A DNA stretch of 64,000 bases from NCBI GenBank assembly GCA_963573385.1, contig CAUYLG010039358.1, positions 124,001 through 188,000 on the forward strand. Reading direction: 5' to 3'. Positions 37,355 through 55,426 of this stretch are shown here, one piece after another (position 1 is the stretch's first letter; each line of letters begins with the position of its first letter). The translations under genes were made by a program, and so were the position numbers. Origin of the DNA: Cacajao melanocephalus. Its lineage: Eukaryota > Chordata > Mammalia > Primates > Pitheciidae. The notes under the pieces were generated by a model. It was not told the origin of the DNA. It saw only the letters and a program-made list of their open reading frames with translations, and did no database searches.

Positions 37355-37737
37355 TGCTAAAATTAAAACCTTGGCTACATTAAAGAATTAAATTGAGCAA
37401 AGAATGATTCTCAATCAAGTACTCTTCTGAGCCAGAGTATTCCAGCGCAGCCACGTGGTGGAAGATAACTTATGAACAGAAAGAGCAAGTAACATACAGA
37501 AAATGGAAGTGACAAACAGAAACATCCAGATTGTTTACAGTTTGGTGTTTGCCTTATTTGAACATGGTTTGAACAGTTGGCCATCTTTGATTGGCCAAAA
37601 CTTGGTGATTGGCAAAAGAGTAGACTACAGTTTATATGCAACTCATTTAGGTTATATAGGTCACAATGTACAGAGAAATTTTTAGGCTGAACTTAAAATA
37701 TGTACGGAGGTAGCTTTAGGCTAAACTTGATTTAACA
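37355..37737 (-). mobile_element. 5' LTR, 383 bp, minus strand, family not assigned
   Basis: On the minus strand it begins TGTTAAATCAAGTTTAGCCT and ends TTTTAGCA. A TATATAA-like box lies near 37653-37660. The adjoining primer-binding site supports the 3' boundary. The tRNA-Leu primer suggests class III (ERVL-like), but I cannot name the family with certainty. Confidence 0.65.
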
Positions 37738-38689
37738 CCCAGTATCTACTGCAAAGTTGACAGAGAGAAGTGGGGATAATGTGATATGGCTGGGATTGAG
37801 GCTGAGAAAGCGGACAGACTGTGGAGGAGCACTGGCTTCTCCAGAGCTTGATATCCTCATGCCGGGAACTGGCAAATCTAGAAAGCAAGATCAGGCCAGG
37901 TTTCTTGGGAGTTTTGCAGCCAGAAGTAACAACACATTACTGGTAATGATCATTAAAATTTATTGCAAATTTCCTGTGTTCCAGGCAGTATGTTAAGACC
38001 GTAATCTTCATTTTAATCTTGAACCTGTGCTGTATAAACTAGTGTTATCTTTATTTACACCAGGGGAAGGTGGCCTATAAGGAGTCTGAGACTATTAACA
38101 AAAGCACATGGAAAGCTTGTGTCTGAGACTTCTCTTCATCTAATTACTTTCACTTTCAGGAAGTGAAATTGAATTCTTTTTAGAAGCTTTCAGGAAAACA
38201 ATAGAAAAAGTTAAAGTCAGATTTTCAGACCTGAGACCGGTGTCCAGAAATTCCAGGCAAGCAAAGTTCATAGACAGAGATTATACTCATCTAGTACCTG
38301 TTATTCAGTAGAACTAGAAAGGCATGACAAGAATATAATTCCTGTGTACAGACACGAGTTAGAATTTAAGGTTTCAGGGAGGTCAGCCTGGGTGAAATAA
38401 AAAGAAGAGAGTTTAGAGTGAGCAACTGGTCACAGATTGGGCAGCTGATTCAAGCACAATCAATACTTCGTTGATTACCCCAGAAGTGCAGCCTGATCTC
38501 TGCCCACTCCATGTGAATGAAGAAAATGAGTACATGCAGCTGCTACCAGAGAAAAAGAGCATTATACAGATGTAGTGTAGTGAATGAGTAGTGCATGTGT
38601 GTGTGTGTGCATATGTATCAGTTTTATCTTTTTTATCAACTAAAAAGTTCACAGTTCATAAACTTTCTTGAATACTTTCTTTTTTAAAA
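37738..38689. other. Unassigned mostly unique sequence
   Basis: No gene or named repeat is seen. A (GT)n run of about seven units is at 38597-38609. Confidence 0.4.
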
Positions 38690-38803
38690 AAAATCAAATG
38701 TCCTTTTTCTATTCTTGAATCCCATCCATAACACCACATTTATTCATCTTGGTGCCAGAAGGGCCTTGTGCCTGTGACAATTCTGGAAATTTACTGTTTG
38801 ATG
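38690..38803 (-). mobile_element. Old LINE-like repeat, left of the L1PA insertion
   Basis: This and 44447-45360 appear to be one repeat split by the L1PA insertion, since removing the L1 and one TSD copy gives a continuous sequence. It resembles an old L1M 3' region in antisense, but I am not certain of the family. Confidence 0.4.
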
Positions 38804-38817
38804 ACCTTGACAGTTTT

Positions 38818-44432
<5,615 letters not shown>

Positions 44433-44446
44433 ACCTTGACAGTTTT

Positions 44447-45360
44447 GAGAACTATTGGTAAGGTATATAGTAGACTTTCCCTTGATTGATATTTGTCTAA
44501 GTTTTTTTCTTATGATTACACTGAAGTTACGGGTTTTGGGGAGAAAAATCACAATGGTAATGTGTCATTTTTATTAAAATCATATCTAGGGTACATCCCA
44601 TTCACATGACATCATGGCCAACATTTTGTTTATCAAGTTTTCTACTGTAAACTTATACTTTTCCTCCCATTTCCATAGTCTACTCTTGAAAAGGAAGTAA
44701 TTATGGATGTCCCACACTTAAGGAGTCAGAATTATGCTCTACCTCTTTGAGGATAAATATCTACCTAATTTTAAAATAATTTTTCTACATGAGAGATTTG
44801 TTTCATCTTATTTATTTGTTTAATAATTTGTTTATTCCAGTATTAACTCATGAGTGTTTATTTTATGCTCTGGATTATAATCCCACGTTGCATTATTTAT
44901 TTTGTTACTTAAGTTGTTTTGACTTTGGTCATTGGGAGCTTTTTTACATATGTGTCTCTGACATAACTCCGTTGCTATGTTTTTTTGTGTTTATTTTTTA
45001 CTTTTTTTTTGTTAGAACTTTCTTGCTTTCTAGCACCACAAAATGATTCAGGTTCATCTTGTATATTACTAGTTCCAGTTCTATATTCAGCTATTTCTCC
45101 AAGGTGACCTGATTCTTTTCATTGCTGCTGGAGGGTCATTTCATCTAAGACCTCTCAGCTAACAGGGAAGGAAATATATGGATACACACTAATCTATATA
45201 CATAGATTTATATATAACTATTTCCATATAAAACCATTTAGAGCTATATTGAGCTAAACATAAGTTTATACTGATTCTACCATTTGGACCATTCTAGCTC
45301 CCTTAACTTGCTTATCTGTAACTCTGACTCCAGTGAGATATGTGGCTTCTACCACTCATC
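44447..45360 (-). mobile_element. Old LINE-like repeat, right of the L1PA insertion
   Basis: The text continues the repeat interrupted at 38803. Phrases such as TTGATTGATATTTGTCTAAG near 44481 and GAGCTAAACATAAGTTTATA near 45250 are familiar from old mammalian L1 3' regions in antisense. The family assignment is weak. Confidence 0.4.
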
Positions 45361-45371
45361 ATCCATTTGAA

Positions 45372-45712
45372 GATTGAGTATCTCTTATCTGAAATGCTTG
45401 GGACAAAAAGCGTGTAGAATTTCAAATATTTTTGGATTGTGGAATATTTGCATATATAATAAGATATCTTAGGGATGAGAACTAAGTCAAAACAAAATTA
45501 ATGTATGTTTCATATACATTTTACACACATAGACTGAAATAAATTTTATACTTTATTTTTAAATAATTTTGTGGATGAAAAAAGTTTGTGTTATGTACTT
45601 CTATGTGTAATTTTTTTACTTGTGGTATCATGTCATTATGCCATGATCAAAAAGTTTCATATTTTGGAGGATTTCTGATTTTGGACTTACGGATTAGAGA
45701 TGCTCAACAATT
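45372..45712. mobile_element. MER2-like nonautonomous Tigger-family element
   Basis: The left end reads TTGAGTATCTCTTATCTGAAATG and the right end GGATTAGAGATGCTCAA, which are inverted terminal repeats of the MER2/Tigger type. The 340-bp body, with ATATTTGCATATATAATAAG and TTTTATACTTTATTTTTAAA-type blocks, has no coding potential. It is the size of a MER2. Confidence 0.75.
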
Positions 45713-45959
45713 TCAGCATATATGGGCAGTGGTTTTGTAACCATAAAGCCATACATCCATGGGAAGCAATGCTATTATCTGAATACAGTGCTGATTTTCA
45801 ATGCTTTTTTCTCCTCTGATCTTAGAATTACTCAGGTCTGCACCTTTTTCTCCCATCCCCTTCAGTGAGACTCTTTCATACATTTATAACACAAATTCTT
45901 TTATCACATTATGTCTTCTCTTTGATTCTCAAAATTCCTAAGTGATTTTTTAAAAAATG
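45713..45959. other. Unassigned sequence
   Basis: No gene or repeat is recognised. Confidence 0.4.
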
Positions 45960-46734
45960 TATATGGATTAAGGAACACATTTTGTGTTATAAACTTCTGA
46001 GTTTTGGTCTACACAGTGTCATTTAAAACCATGATATTACAAGTATTATACAGAATAGCTGAACCATCCCCAAAAATTCATTATGCTTCCCCTGTTTAGC
46101 CCCTCTTCACTAAACGCCTGACAACCACTTATCTGTTTATGATCTTTATAGTTTTGTCTTTTCCAGAGTGTCATGTAATTGGAATAATAAAGCTTTTAAA
46201 ATAGACTTTTCTCACTTAGCAATATGCATTTAAAATTTATCCATGTATTTCCAAGGTTTGGTAGCTTATTCATTTTTTGTCTCTGATTAATACTTCATTA
46301 TGTGGATGTAGTATTGTTTTGTTTATTCATTCACCTACTGAAAGATTGCTTTCAGTTTTTGGCAATTATGAATAAAGCTGCTATAATTATCCATGTGCAG
46401 GTTTCGGTATAAATTTTAAAATCAGTTGGGTAAATATCTAGAAATGCATTTGCTTGATCCCATAGTTAGGCTTTGTTTAGTTTTGTAAAAAACTGCGAAA
46501 TTCTTCTTCCACTCTTCCAAAGTGGCTGCGCCATTTTACATTCTCATAAGCAAATGAGAATTTTTTGCTCTACATACTGACAGGAATTAGAATCATCAGT
46601 GTTTTTAGCCATTCAAATAGATGAGTAGTGATGTCTCATTTATATTTTAATTTGCAATTCCCCAATGAAAGATACTGTTGAGCATCTATTCATGTACTCA
46701 TTGTCCACTTGCATACTTTCTTTGATTTTTGTTG
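45960..46734 (-). mobile_element. L1M, minus strand, 3' part
   Basis: Antisense L1M 3' sequence: TATTTCCAAGGTTTGGTAGC near 46248, TGGATGTAGTATTG near 46302 and AATAAAGCTGCTATAATTAT near 46371. It is interrupted by an Alu and continues at 47021. Confidence 0.8.
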
Positions 46735-47020
46735 TTATTGTTGTCTTGAGGTGGGGTCTCACTCCATTGCCCAGGCTGGTGTGCAGTGGCATGATCATGG
46801 CTCTCTCCAGCTTTGACCTTCTAGGTTCAGGTGATCCTCCCACCTCAACCTTTCAAGGAACAGGGACCACAGGCTCATGCTACCATGCTTTGATAATTTT
46901 TTAAATTTTTTGTAGAGACCAGGTTTTACTATGTTGCCCAAGCTGATCTATAACTACTGGCCTCAAGTAACCTCCTGCCTCAACCTCCCAAACTGCTGGG
47001 ACTGTAGGTACACACCCAGT
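46735..47020 (-). mobile_element. AluJ, minus strand
   Basis: The copy opens with GAGGTGGGGTCTCACTCC and carries GATCATGGCTC and CCTCCCACCTCAACC, the older AluJ state, with many substitutions. It splits the L1M. Confidence 0.85.
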
Positions 47021-49185
47021 TTGCAAACCTTCATGAGTAAAATATCTATTCAGATATTTTGTTTGTTTTAAAATTAGATCTTTTTTATTGATAAAATTTA
47101 GGAGATTTTAAGTAATAATTTTCTCAAGTTAAAAAAATATTTTGATCAGTCATTTACCCGATATTATGTTTGCAAATATTTTCTCCCAGTCTGTTTTCCT
47201 ATCTTCATTCTTCTAAGTGTCTTTTGAAGAGCAGAATTTTAATTTTTCTAAAGTTAACCTATTAATTGTTTTCTCTCACGTATTTTGTTTTTGGTATTGG
47301 ATCTGATATCTTGTCACCAAATTCGAAGTCACATAGATTTGTCCTGTGTTAATTTTTAGAAACTTTATAGTTTTACATTTTATTTGTAGGTCTAATAAGT
47401 ATTTTGAGTTATTTTTGTGAATGGTACAATTCCTTTGTCTAGATTTCATTTTAATATGAACATCCAATTGTGCCAGCACCATTTCATGAAAAGGCTATTG
47501 TTTCCCTATTGTCTTTGCATCTTTCTCAAAGATCATTTGACTCTATTTGTGTAAGTGTATTTCTAGGACCTCTATTATGTTACATTGATATATTTGTCTA
47601 TTTTTTCAGGAATCCCACACTGTCTTGATTAATAGCTTTAAGACATTAATTAAAGAATTAATGTCTTAACCATATTAATTCAATAAATTTATGAATATGG
47701 AATAAATTCATTTATTTAGATCTTCGATTTCTTTTATCAGTGTGTTGAAATTTTCTACATATAGACCTGCATATTTTGTTCAACTTATACTTAAGTATTT
47801 TATTTATCTTGGTGCTATTGTAAATGATATTTTCTTTGAAATTTCAAATTTTAGTTTGCCATAGGACAGCAATTAATTTTAAGCAATAATCTTTTGTTTT
47901 ATGACCTTCCTAAACTCACTTTTTAGTTCCTTTTTTTGTTGTTGATTCTTTAGGATTTTCTATATAGACAACAGCGTCATCTGTAAATACAGATTTATTT
48001 ATTCATTTTCAACTTGTATACCTTGTATTTCTTTTTCTTGCCTCATTGCAGGAGATAGGACTTCTATATGATGTTGAAAAGGACTGGTGAGAGAGACCAT
48101 CCTTGCTTTGTTCTCAATATTAGGGGGGGAAGTAACCAGTGTCATTATTAAATATTATTTTACCTATAGTTTTTGTAGATGTTCTTTATTATGTCAAGGA
48201 AGTCCTTCTCTATTTCTAGTTTCCTGAGAATCTTTAACACAGATGTTGGATTTTGGTCAGATGCCTTTTGGATATCAGTTGTTATGATCATATAATTTGT
48301 CTTCTTTAACTTGTTGATGTGGTGAATTGTTTTGTTTGATTTTCAAATGTTGAGTCAGTTGCATACCTGGAATAAATTCCACTTGATTGTGATGTATAAT
48401 TCTTTTTATATGGTTAGATTCAAATTGCTACTATTTTGTTGAGAATTTTATATCTATGTTTATGAGAGATATTAGTCTGAAATTTTCTTTTCTTGTAATC
48501 TCTTTCTCTGCTTTGGGCATTAGGGTAATCATGAACTCATGAATTGAGTTCTACCTCCTGAAAAGATTTTAAATAATTGGCATCATTTCTTCTTGGAAAG
48601 TTTGCTGTAATTTACCAATGGAACAATTGTCGATTAATTTCTTTAATAAATATAGTGTTATTCAGGTTATTTATATTCCCTTGTTAAAGTTGTGGTAGTT
48701 TATGTAATTGGTACATATCATATCATTTTTAAAACTGTGGATACAGTATTGCTTGTATTATTTATTTAACCATTTTTTTTCATTTCTGGTGAAAAGTTAT
48801 GTCTCTTATTTCACTCTCTCTTCCACACTTCCTCTCTCTCTCTCTTGCTTCCCTTCCTCCTGGTTAGCCTTGCTATAAATGTGTTAATTTTATTGATAAA
48901 GAATCAATTTTTAGTTACATTGCTTTTCTGTATTGCTTTTCTATCTTCAATTTTATTTATTTGTGCTTTAACTTTTATTCTTTACTTCTGCTTGTTTTAG
49001 GCATATATTCCTCTTATTTTTCTAGTTTCTTGAAGTAGGTACTTACGTTATTAATCTTAGATCACATTTTCTTTCTAATGTATGCAGTTAATGTTGTAAA
49101 TTTCACTTTTTAGCACAATTTCAATGTATTTCTCAAATTTTGATAAGTATTTTATGTTCATTTCATTTAAAATATGTTTAAATTT
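47021..49185 (-). mobile_element. L1M, minus strand, middle part
   Basis: Antisense ORF2 sequence runs from the C-terminus (TTTCTCCCAGTCTGTTTTCC near 47181) through RT (CTGGTGAGAGAGACCATCCT near 48084). Only short closed frames remain. Confidence 0.8.
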
Positions 49186-49194
49186 CCCTTGATA

Positions 49195-49493
49195 CTTTTT
49201 TTTTTTTTTTTCAGTCAGCGTCTCCCCATGTCGCTCAGGTTGTAGTGCAGTGGTGTGATCTTGGCTCACTACAACCTCTGCCTCCCAGGTTCAAGCAATT
49301 CTCCCACCTAAGCATCCTGAGTAGCTGGGATTACAGGCACCTGCCATCATGCCCAGCTAATTTTGTATTTTTGTAGAGATGAGGTTTCACCATATTGGCC
49401 AGGCTAGTCTTGAACTTCTGACCTCAGGTGATCTGCCCTCCTCAGCCTCCTAAAGTTCTGGGATTACAGGTGTGAGCCACCACACCCAGCCTC
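49195..49493 (-). mobile_element. AluS, minus strand
   Basis: T-rich tail at 49196-49212, body typical of AluS, head ending CACACCCAGC. The 9-bp TSD CCCTTGATA lies at 49186-49194 and 49494-49502. Confidence 0.95.
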
Positions 49494-51060
49494 CCCTTGA
49501 TAATTCTTCTTGACCTATGTGTTATTTAGAAATGAAGAAGTGTATTGTTGAATTTCCAGATATTTGGGTATTTTCCAGTTTTTTTTTTTTTTTTTTTTTT
49601 TTTTTGTAATTGACTTCTGGTTAGTTTCATAAAAAATATACGTTGTATAGATTTTATTTTTTAAATTTGTGAAGCTGTGTTTTATAGTCCAAAATGTGAT
49701 CATCTGTCTTGGTGACTGCTCCACGTGAGCTTAGAAAATGTACTTATTTTTGCTGTTGAGTTATTCTTGAATGTTTTTTAGATCTAGCTGATTAATGATG
49801 TAGTTCAATTTAAATATATCCTTCCTGATTTTCTGCCTGCTTGATCTATCAATGATTGAAATAGGGTTTTGAAATCTCCAGATATAATAGTAAATTTCTC
49901 TAGTCCTCTTTTGAGATCTATCAGTATTTTGCTGCTCTGTTGTTAGGTGCATGCACATTTAAAATTGTGACTTCTTAAAGAATAGATTTGTTATCGAAGA
50001 AAGATGTTAAGCTTTCTCTAGTTCTCATACTTTTCTTTGTTCTGAAGTTATATATATCTAGATTGCTTTTAATTATGGTTTCAATTAAGGTTTAGTATTA
50101 TGTATAATTATTTTATAATTATTTGTTACGGTGCATTTTTATCTTTGTATTTGTAACTTATTTGATTATTTATATTTAGTGTAGGTTTCTTGTACACAAT
50201 ATACCATTGGGTCTGTTTGCTTTTTGATTTTGTTTTTCATTAATCCATGCTGACAATAGCTGTCTTTTAATAAATATTTATACCAATGACATTTAAAATA
50301 ATATTAACATGATTTTCATAACAGACATTCCACTTGTAACTATTTTATACTTATTTTATTTGTTTTCTTGGGTTTTTTCCTATCTTTTTCTGCCTTCTCT
50401 GGTTGTAATTGAACACTATAAATTCATTGTTTTTTCTCTCTTAGTGAATCAATTTAAAAGCATCTTTTAAAATATGTATAGTGGTTGCTCTAGAGTTTAC
50501 AATATACATAACTGATCTAAATTCTCTTTCCAATAACACTATTATGTTTTACATGTAGGTGAGTTCCTTCTAACAGTTTTCAATTTCTGCCTCACATTCC
50601 TTGTGATATTGCTGTCATTCACTTCACTGACACATGTGCAATAATCTTTTTCTCTTAAGACTGTGGATTGTGTTTTGTGTTTTAGCATGCTGTATAATTT
50701 TTTTGAAAGCTAGACGTGTATTGACTAGGAGAAACTGACTGAAGTTAATAGGTTTTGAATGAGAGAACTTGTGTTACTCTGCCCAGCAGCTGTGCTGTGT
50801 TTAACATTTGTTATAGCTTGAGGTGCTAAATTCCTGTTGTGCATTTGTTTCTGTTTCTCTTTTTGACTTTGGCTCCCCTAAGTACTCCTCCTCAGAGGAA
50901 GTCTGTGTCTTGTGCCTCTTTCATGTATAATTCACTGTTACTATATTGAAGCTTTGTTGATTTGGAGGAAAGGTATGAGGAAGGAGGAGTATTATACAAC
51001 TTTCAGATTAGATCTTAATCTCTAAATGTCCTGAATCTCTGACCTCTGATCTTCATAAAT
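49494..51060 (-). mobile_element. L1M, minus strand, 5' part
   Basis: The antisense L1M continues through endonuclease sequence (GAAATCTCCAGATATAATAG near 49872, GAATAGATTTGTTATC near 49981) into the region upstream of ORF2. A pure run of 27 T lies at 49579-49605. The assignment becomes uncertain after about 50700. Confidence 0.65.
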
Positions 51061-51088
51061 GTATTTTTTCACTAAGAATAACATTTCC

Positions 51089-54000
51089 CAGCTGGCAAGA
51101 TGCCAAATAGCAACAGCTCTGGTCTGCAACTCCCAGTGAAATCAGTGCAGAAAGTGGGTGATTTCTCCATTTCTAACTGAGGTATCCTGTTCATCTCATT
51201 GGGATTGATTAGGCACCCCCAGAGGTGAGCAGAAGCAGGGAGGGTGTTTCCTCTCCTGGGAAGTGCAAGGAGCAAGGGACCTCCCCTTCCCAGCAAAGGG
51301 GAGCCATGAGAACTGTGCTATCTGGCCCAGATACTATGCTTTTTTCATGGATTTTCCAATCTGAAGACTAGATTCCCTTGTGTGTCTATACCACCAGGGC
51401 CCAGGGTTTCAAGCACAAAACTGGGTGGCTGTTCAGGCAGACACTGAGCTAGCTGCATGAGTTTTGTTTTTAGATCCCCAGTGGTGACTGGAACTCCAGT
51501 GAGACAGAACTCTTTACTCCCCTGGAAAGGAGGCTGAAGCCAGGGAGCCAAGTGGTCTCACTCAGTGGGTTCCCCCTACAGAGCGCAGCAAACTAAGAAC
51601 CACTGGCTTGAAATTCTCCCTGCCAGTATAGCAGTCTGAAGTCGACCTGGAATGATAGAGTTTGTTAGGGGGAGGGGATTCTGCCATTACTGAGACTTGA
51701 GTAGGCAGTCTTCCCCTGACAGTGCTAAGGAGGTCTGGAACTTTGGACTGGGCAAAACTCAACACAGCACAGCAAAGCAGCTGTGGCAAGACTGCCTCTC
51801 TAGATTCCTCTTCACTGAGAAAGGCATCTCTGAAAGAAAGGTAGCAGTGCTGGGAGGGGCTTATAGGTAAAATTCCCATTTCCCTGGGACAGAGCACCTG
51901 GTGGAAGGGGCTGCTGTGGGTGCAGCTTCAGTGGACTCAAACATTCCTTCCTGCTGGCTCTAGAGCGAGCAGCAGATATTGACAAAAGGGTTCTTCCAGT
52001 ACAGTGCTCAAGCTCTGCTAAGTGACAGACTGGCTTCTCAAGTGGGTCCCTGACCCTCATGCCTCCTGACTGGGAGACACCTCCCAACAGGGATTGACAG
52101 ACACCTCAAAGGGGAGAGCTCTGGCTAGCATCAGGCTAGTGCCCTTTTGGGACACAGTTTTCAGAAGAAGAAGCAGGCAGCAATCTTTGCTGTTCTGCAG
52201 CCTCCACTGGTGATACCCAGGCAAATAGATTCTGGAGTGGACCTCCAGCAAAATCCAGCAGACCTGCAGAAGAGGGGCCTGACTGTTAGAAGAAAAACTA
52301 ACAAACAAAAAGCAGTAACATCAACATCAAGAAAAAGGACACCCATTCCAAAACCCCACCTAGAGTTCATCAGTATCGAAGATTAAAGGTGGATAAATCC
52401 ATGAAGATGAGGAAAAACCAGTGCAAAAGTGCTGAAAATTTCAAAAACCAGAATGCCTCTTCTCCTCCAAATTTTCACAACTCCTCTTCAGCAAGGACAC
52501 AAAACTGGACAGAGAATGAGTTTGACAAATTGATAGAAATAGGCTTCAGAAGGTAATAAAAAACTCCTTTGAGCGAAAGAAGCATTTTCTAACCCAAGGC
52601 AAGGGAGCTAAGAAACTTGACAAAAGGTTACAAGAACAGCTAAGTAGAATAACCAGTTTAGAGAAGAACAGAAATGGCCTGATGGAGCTGAAAAACGTTG
52701 CACAAGAACTTCGTGAAGCATACACAAGTATCAATAGCCAAATCAATCAACTGGAAGAAAGGATATCAGAGATTGAAGATCAACTTAAAGAAATTAGGTG
52801 TGAAGAGCACGATTAGAGAAAAAAAAATGAAAATAAATAAAGAAAGCCTCCAAGAAATATAGGACTATGTGAAAAGATCAAACCTACAATTGATTGAGGT
52901 CCTTAAAAGTGACAGGAACAATGTTACCAAGTTGGAAAACACACTTTAGGATACCATCCAGGAGAACTTCAGCAACCTTGCAAGACAGGCCAACATTCAA
53001 ATTCAAGAAATACAGAGAACACCTCTAAGATATGGCTCAAGAAGAGCAACCCCAAGACACATAATCATCAGATTCTCCAAGGCTGAAACGAAGGAACAGA
53101 TGTTAAAGGCAGCCAGAGAGAAAGGTCAGGTTACCCACAAAGGGAAGCCCATCAGACTAACAGCAGCGCTTTCTGCAGAAACCCTACAAGCCAGAAGAGA
53201 GTGGGGGCCAATAGTCAATGTTCTTAAAGAAAAGAATTTTCAACCCAGAATTTCATATCCAGTCAAATTAAGTTTCATAAGTGAAGGAGAAATAAAATCC
53301 TTTGCAGACAAAACATGCTGAGGAATTTTCTCCTCCATCCTCCACCAGGCCTGCCTTACAGGAGCTCCTGAAGAAGCTACAAAATATGGAAATGAAAAAC
53401 TAGTACCAGCCACTGTAAAAAGACACCAAAATATAAAGAACAATGAAACATTGAAGAAACTGCATCAACTAATATGCAAAATAACCAGCCAGCATCATGA
53501 TGACAGGATCAAATTCACACATGTAGTAATAACTTTAAATGTAAATGTGCTAAATGCCCCAATCAAAACACACAGACTGGCAAATTGGATAAAAAGTCAA
53601 GACCCCTCAGTGTACTGTATTTAGGAGACCCATCTCACATGCAAAGACACACATAGGCTCAAATTAAAGGGATGGAAGAATATTTATCAAGCTAATGGAA
53701 AGCAAAAAAAAATTCAGGGGTTGCAATATTTGTCTCTGATAAAACAGACTTTAACAAGGATCAAAAAAGACAAAAAAGAGTATTACATAATGGTAAAGGG
53801 ATCAATGCAACAAGAAGAGCTAACTATCCTAAATATATATATGCACCCAATACAGGAGAAACCAGATTCATAAGACAGGTTCTCAGAGACCTACAAAGAG
53901 ACGTAGATTTCCATACAATAATAATGGGAGACTTTAACAACCCACTGTCACTATTAAACAGATAAATGAGACAGAAAATTAACAGGGATATTCAGGACTT

Positions 54001-55426
54001 GAACTCAGCTCTGGACCAAGCAGACCTAATAGACATCTACAGAACTCTCTACCCCAAATCAACAGAATATACATTTTTCTCAGCACCACATAACAAGTAT
54101 TCTAAAATTGACCACATAATTGGTAGTAAAACACTCCTCAGAAAATTAAAACTACTGTAAATCATAACAATCTCTCAGACCACAGTGTAATCAAATTAGA
54201 ACCCAGGATTAAGAAACTCACTCAAAACCGCACGACTCATGGAAACTGGACAACCTACTCCTGAATGACTACTGGGTAAATAATGAAATGAAGGCAGAAA
54301 TAGTTCTTTGAAACCGATGAGAACAAAGAGACAATGTACCAGAATCTCTGACACAGCTAAAGCAGTGTTTAGAGGGAAATTTATAGCACTAAATGCCCAT
54401 ATCAGAAAGCAGGAAAAATCTAAAATCGATACCCTAACATCACAATTAAAAGAACTAGAGAAACAAAAGCAAACAAATTCAAAAGCAGGCAGAAGACAGG
54501 AAATAATTAGGATCAGAGCAGAACTGAAGAAGTTAGAAACATGAAAAGCCCTTAAAAAATTAATGAATCCAGGAGCTGATTTTTTTGGTAAAGATTAACA
54601 AAATAGAACACTAGCAAGACTAATAAAGAAGAAAAGAGAGAAGAATCAAATAAGACACAATAAAAATGATAATGGGGATATCAACACTGATCCCACAGAA
54701 ATACAAACTACCATTGGAGAATGCTATAAATGCTTCTATGCAAATAAACTAAAAAATATCCTAGAGGAAATGGATAAATTCTTGGACACATACACCCTCC
54801 CAAGACTAAATCAAAAAGAAGTAGAATCCCTGAATAAATCAATAAGTCCTGAAATTGAGGCCATAATTCATAGCCTACCAACCAAAAAAAGCCCAGGACC
54901 AGACTGATTAACAGCCAAATTCTACCAGAGGTACAAAAAGGAGATGGTACCATTCCTTCTGAAACGATTCCAAACAATAAAAAAAGAGGGACTACTTCTT
55001 AACTCATTTTTATGAGGCCAGCATCACAAATTTTGTTGTGTCTCTGGCAGCACTATTTACAATAGCAAAGATTTTGAACCAACCCAAATGCCCATCAATG
55101 ATAGACTGGAAAAAGAAAATGTGGCACATATACACCACGGAATACTATGCAGCCATAGTGTCACTCATAAGTAGGTGCTGAACAATGAGAATACATGGGC
55201 ACAGGGAGGAAACATCACACACCCAGGCCTGTGAGGGGTTGGGAGGAAAGAGGAAGGAGAGCATTAGGACAAATACTTAATGCATGAGAAGCTTAAAACC
55301 TAGACGACAGGTTGATAGGTGCAGCAAACCACCATGGCACATGTGTATCTATGTAAAAAACCTGCACATTCAGCACATGTACTGCAGAACTTAAAGTAAA
55401 ATAAAAAAATAAAAAAAAATAAGGAT
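51089..55426 (+). mobile_element. L1PA, plus strand, 5' end present, internally deleted
   Basis: It starts near 51089 with GATGCCAAATAGCAACAGCT, the L1 5' UTR start, and ends in an A-rich tail near 55426. The 5' UTR runs to about 52400. ORF1 starts near 52407 and meets two stops after about 50 codons. ORF2 endonuclease sequence is at 53500-54200, including frame 53966-54160. Linker and RT fingers run to about 55019. There the sequence jumps, through about 25 bp of unmatched filler, to ACTATTTACAATAGCAAAG. This deletes about 2 kb including the RT catalytic box. A second deletion of about 105 bp sits at 55158. It cannot encode ORF2p. Confidence 0.9.
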
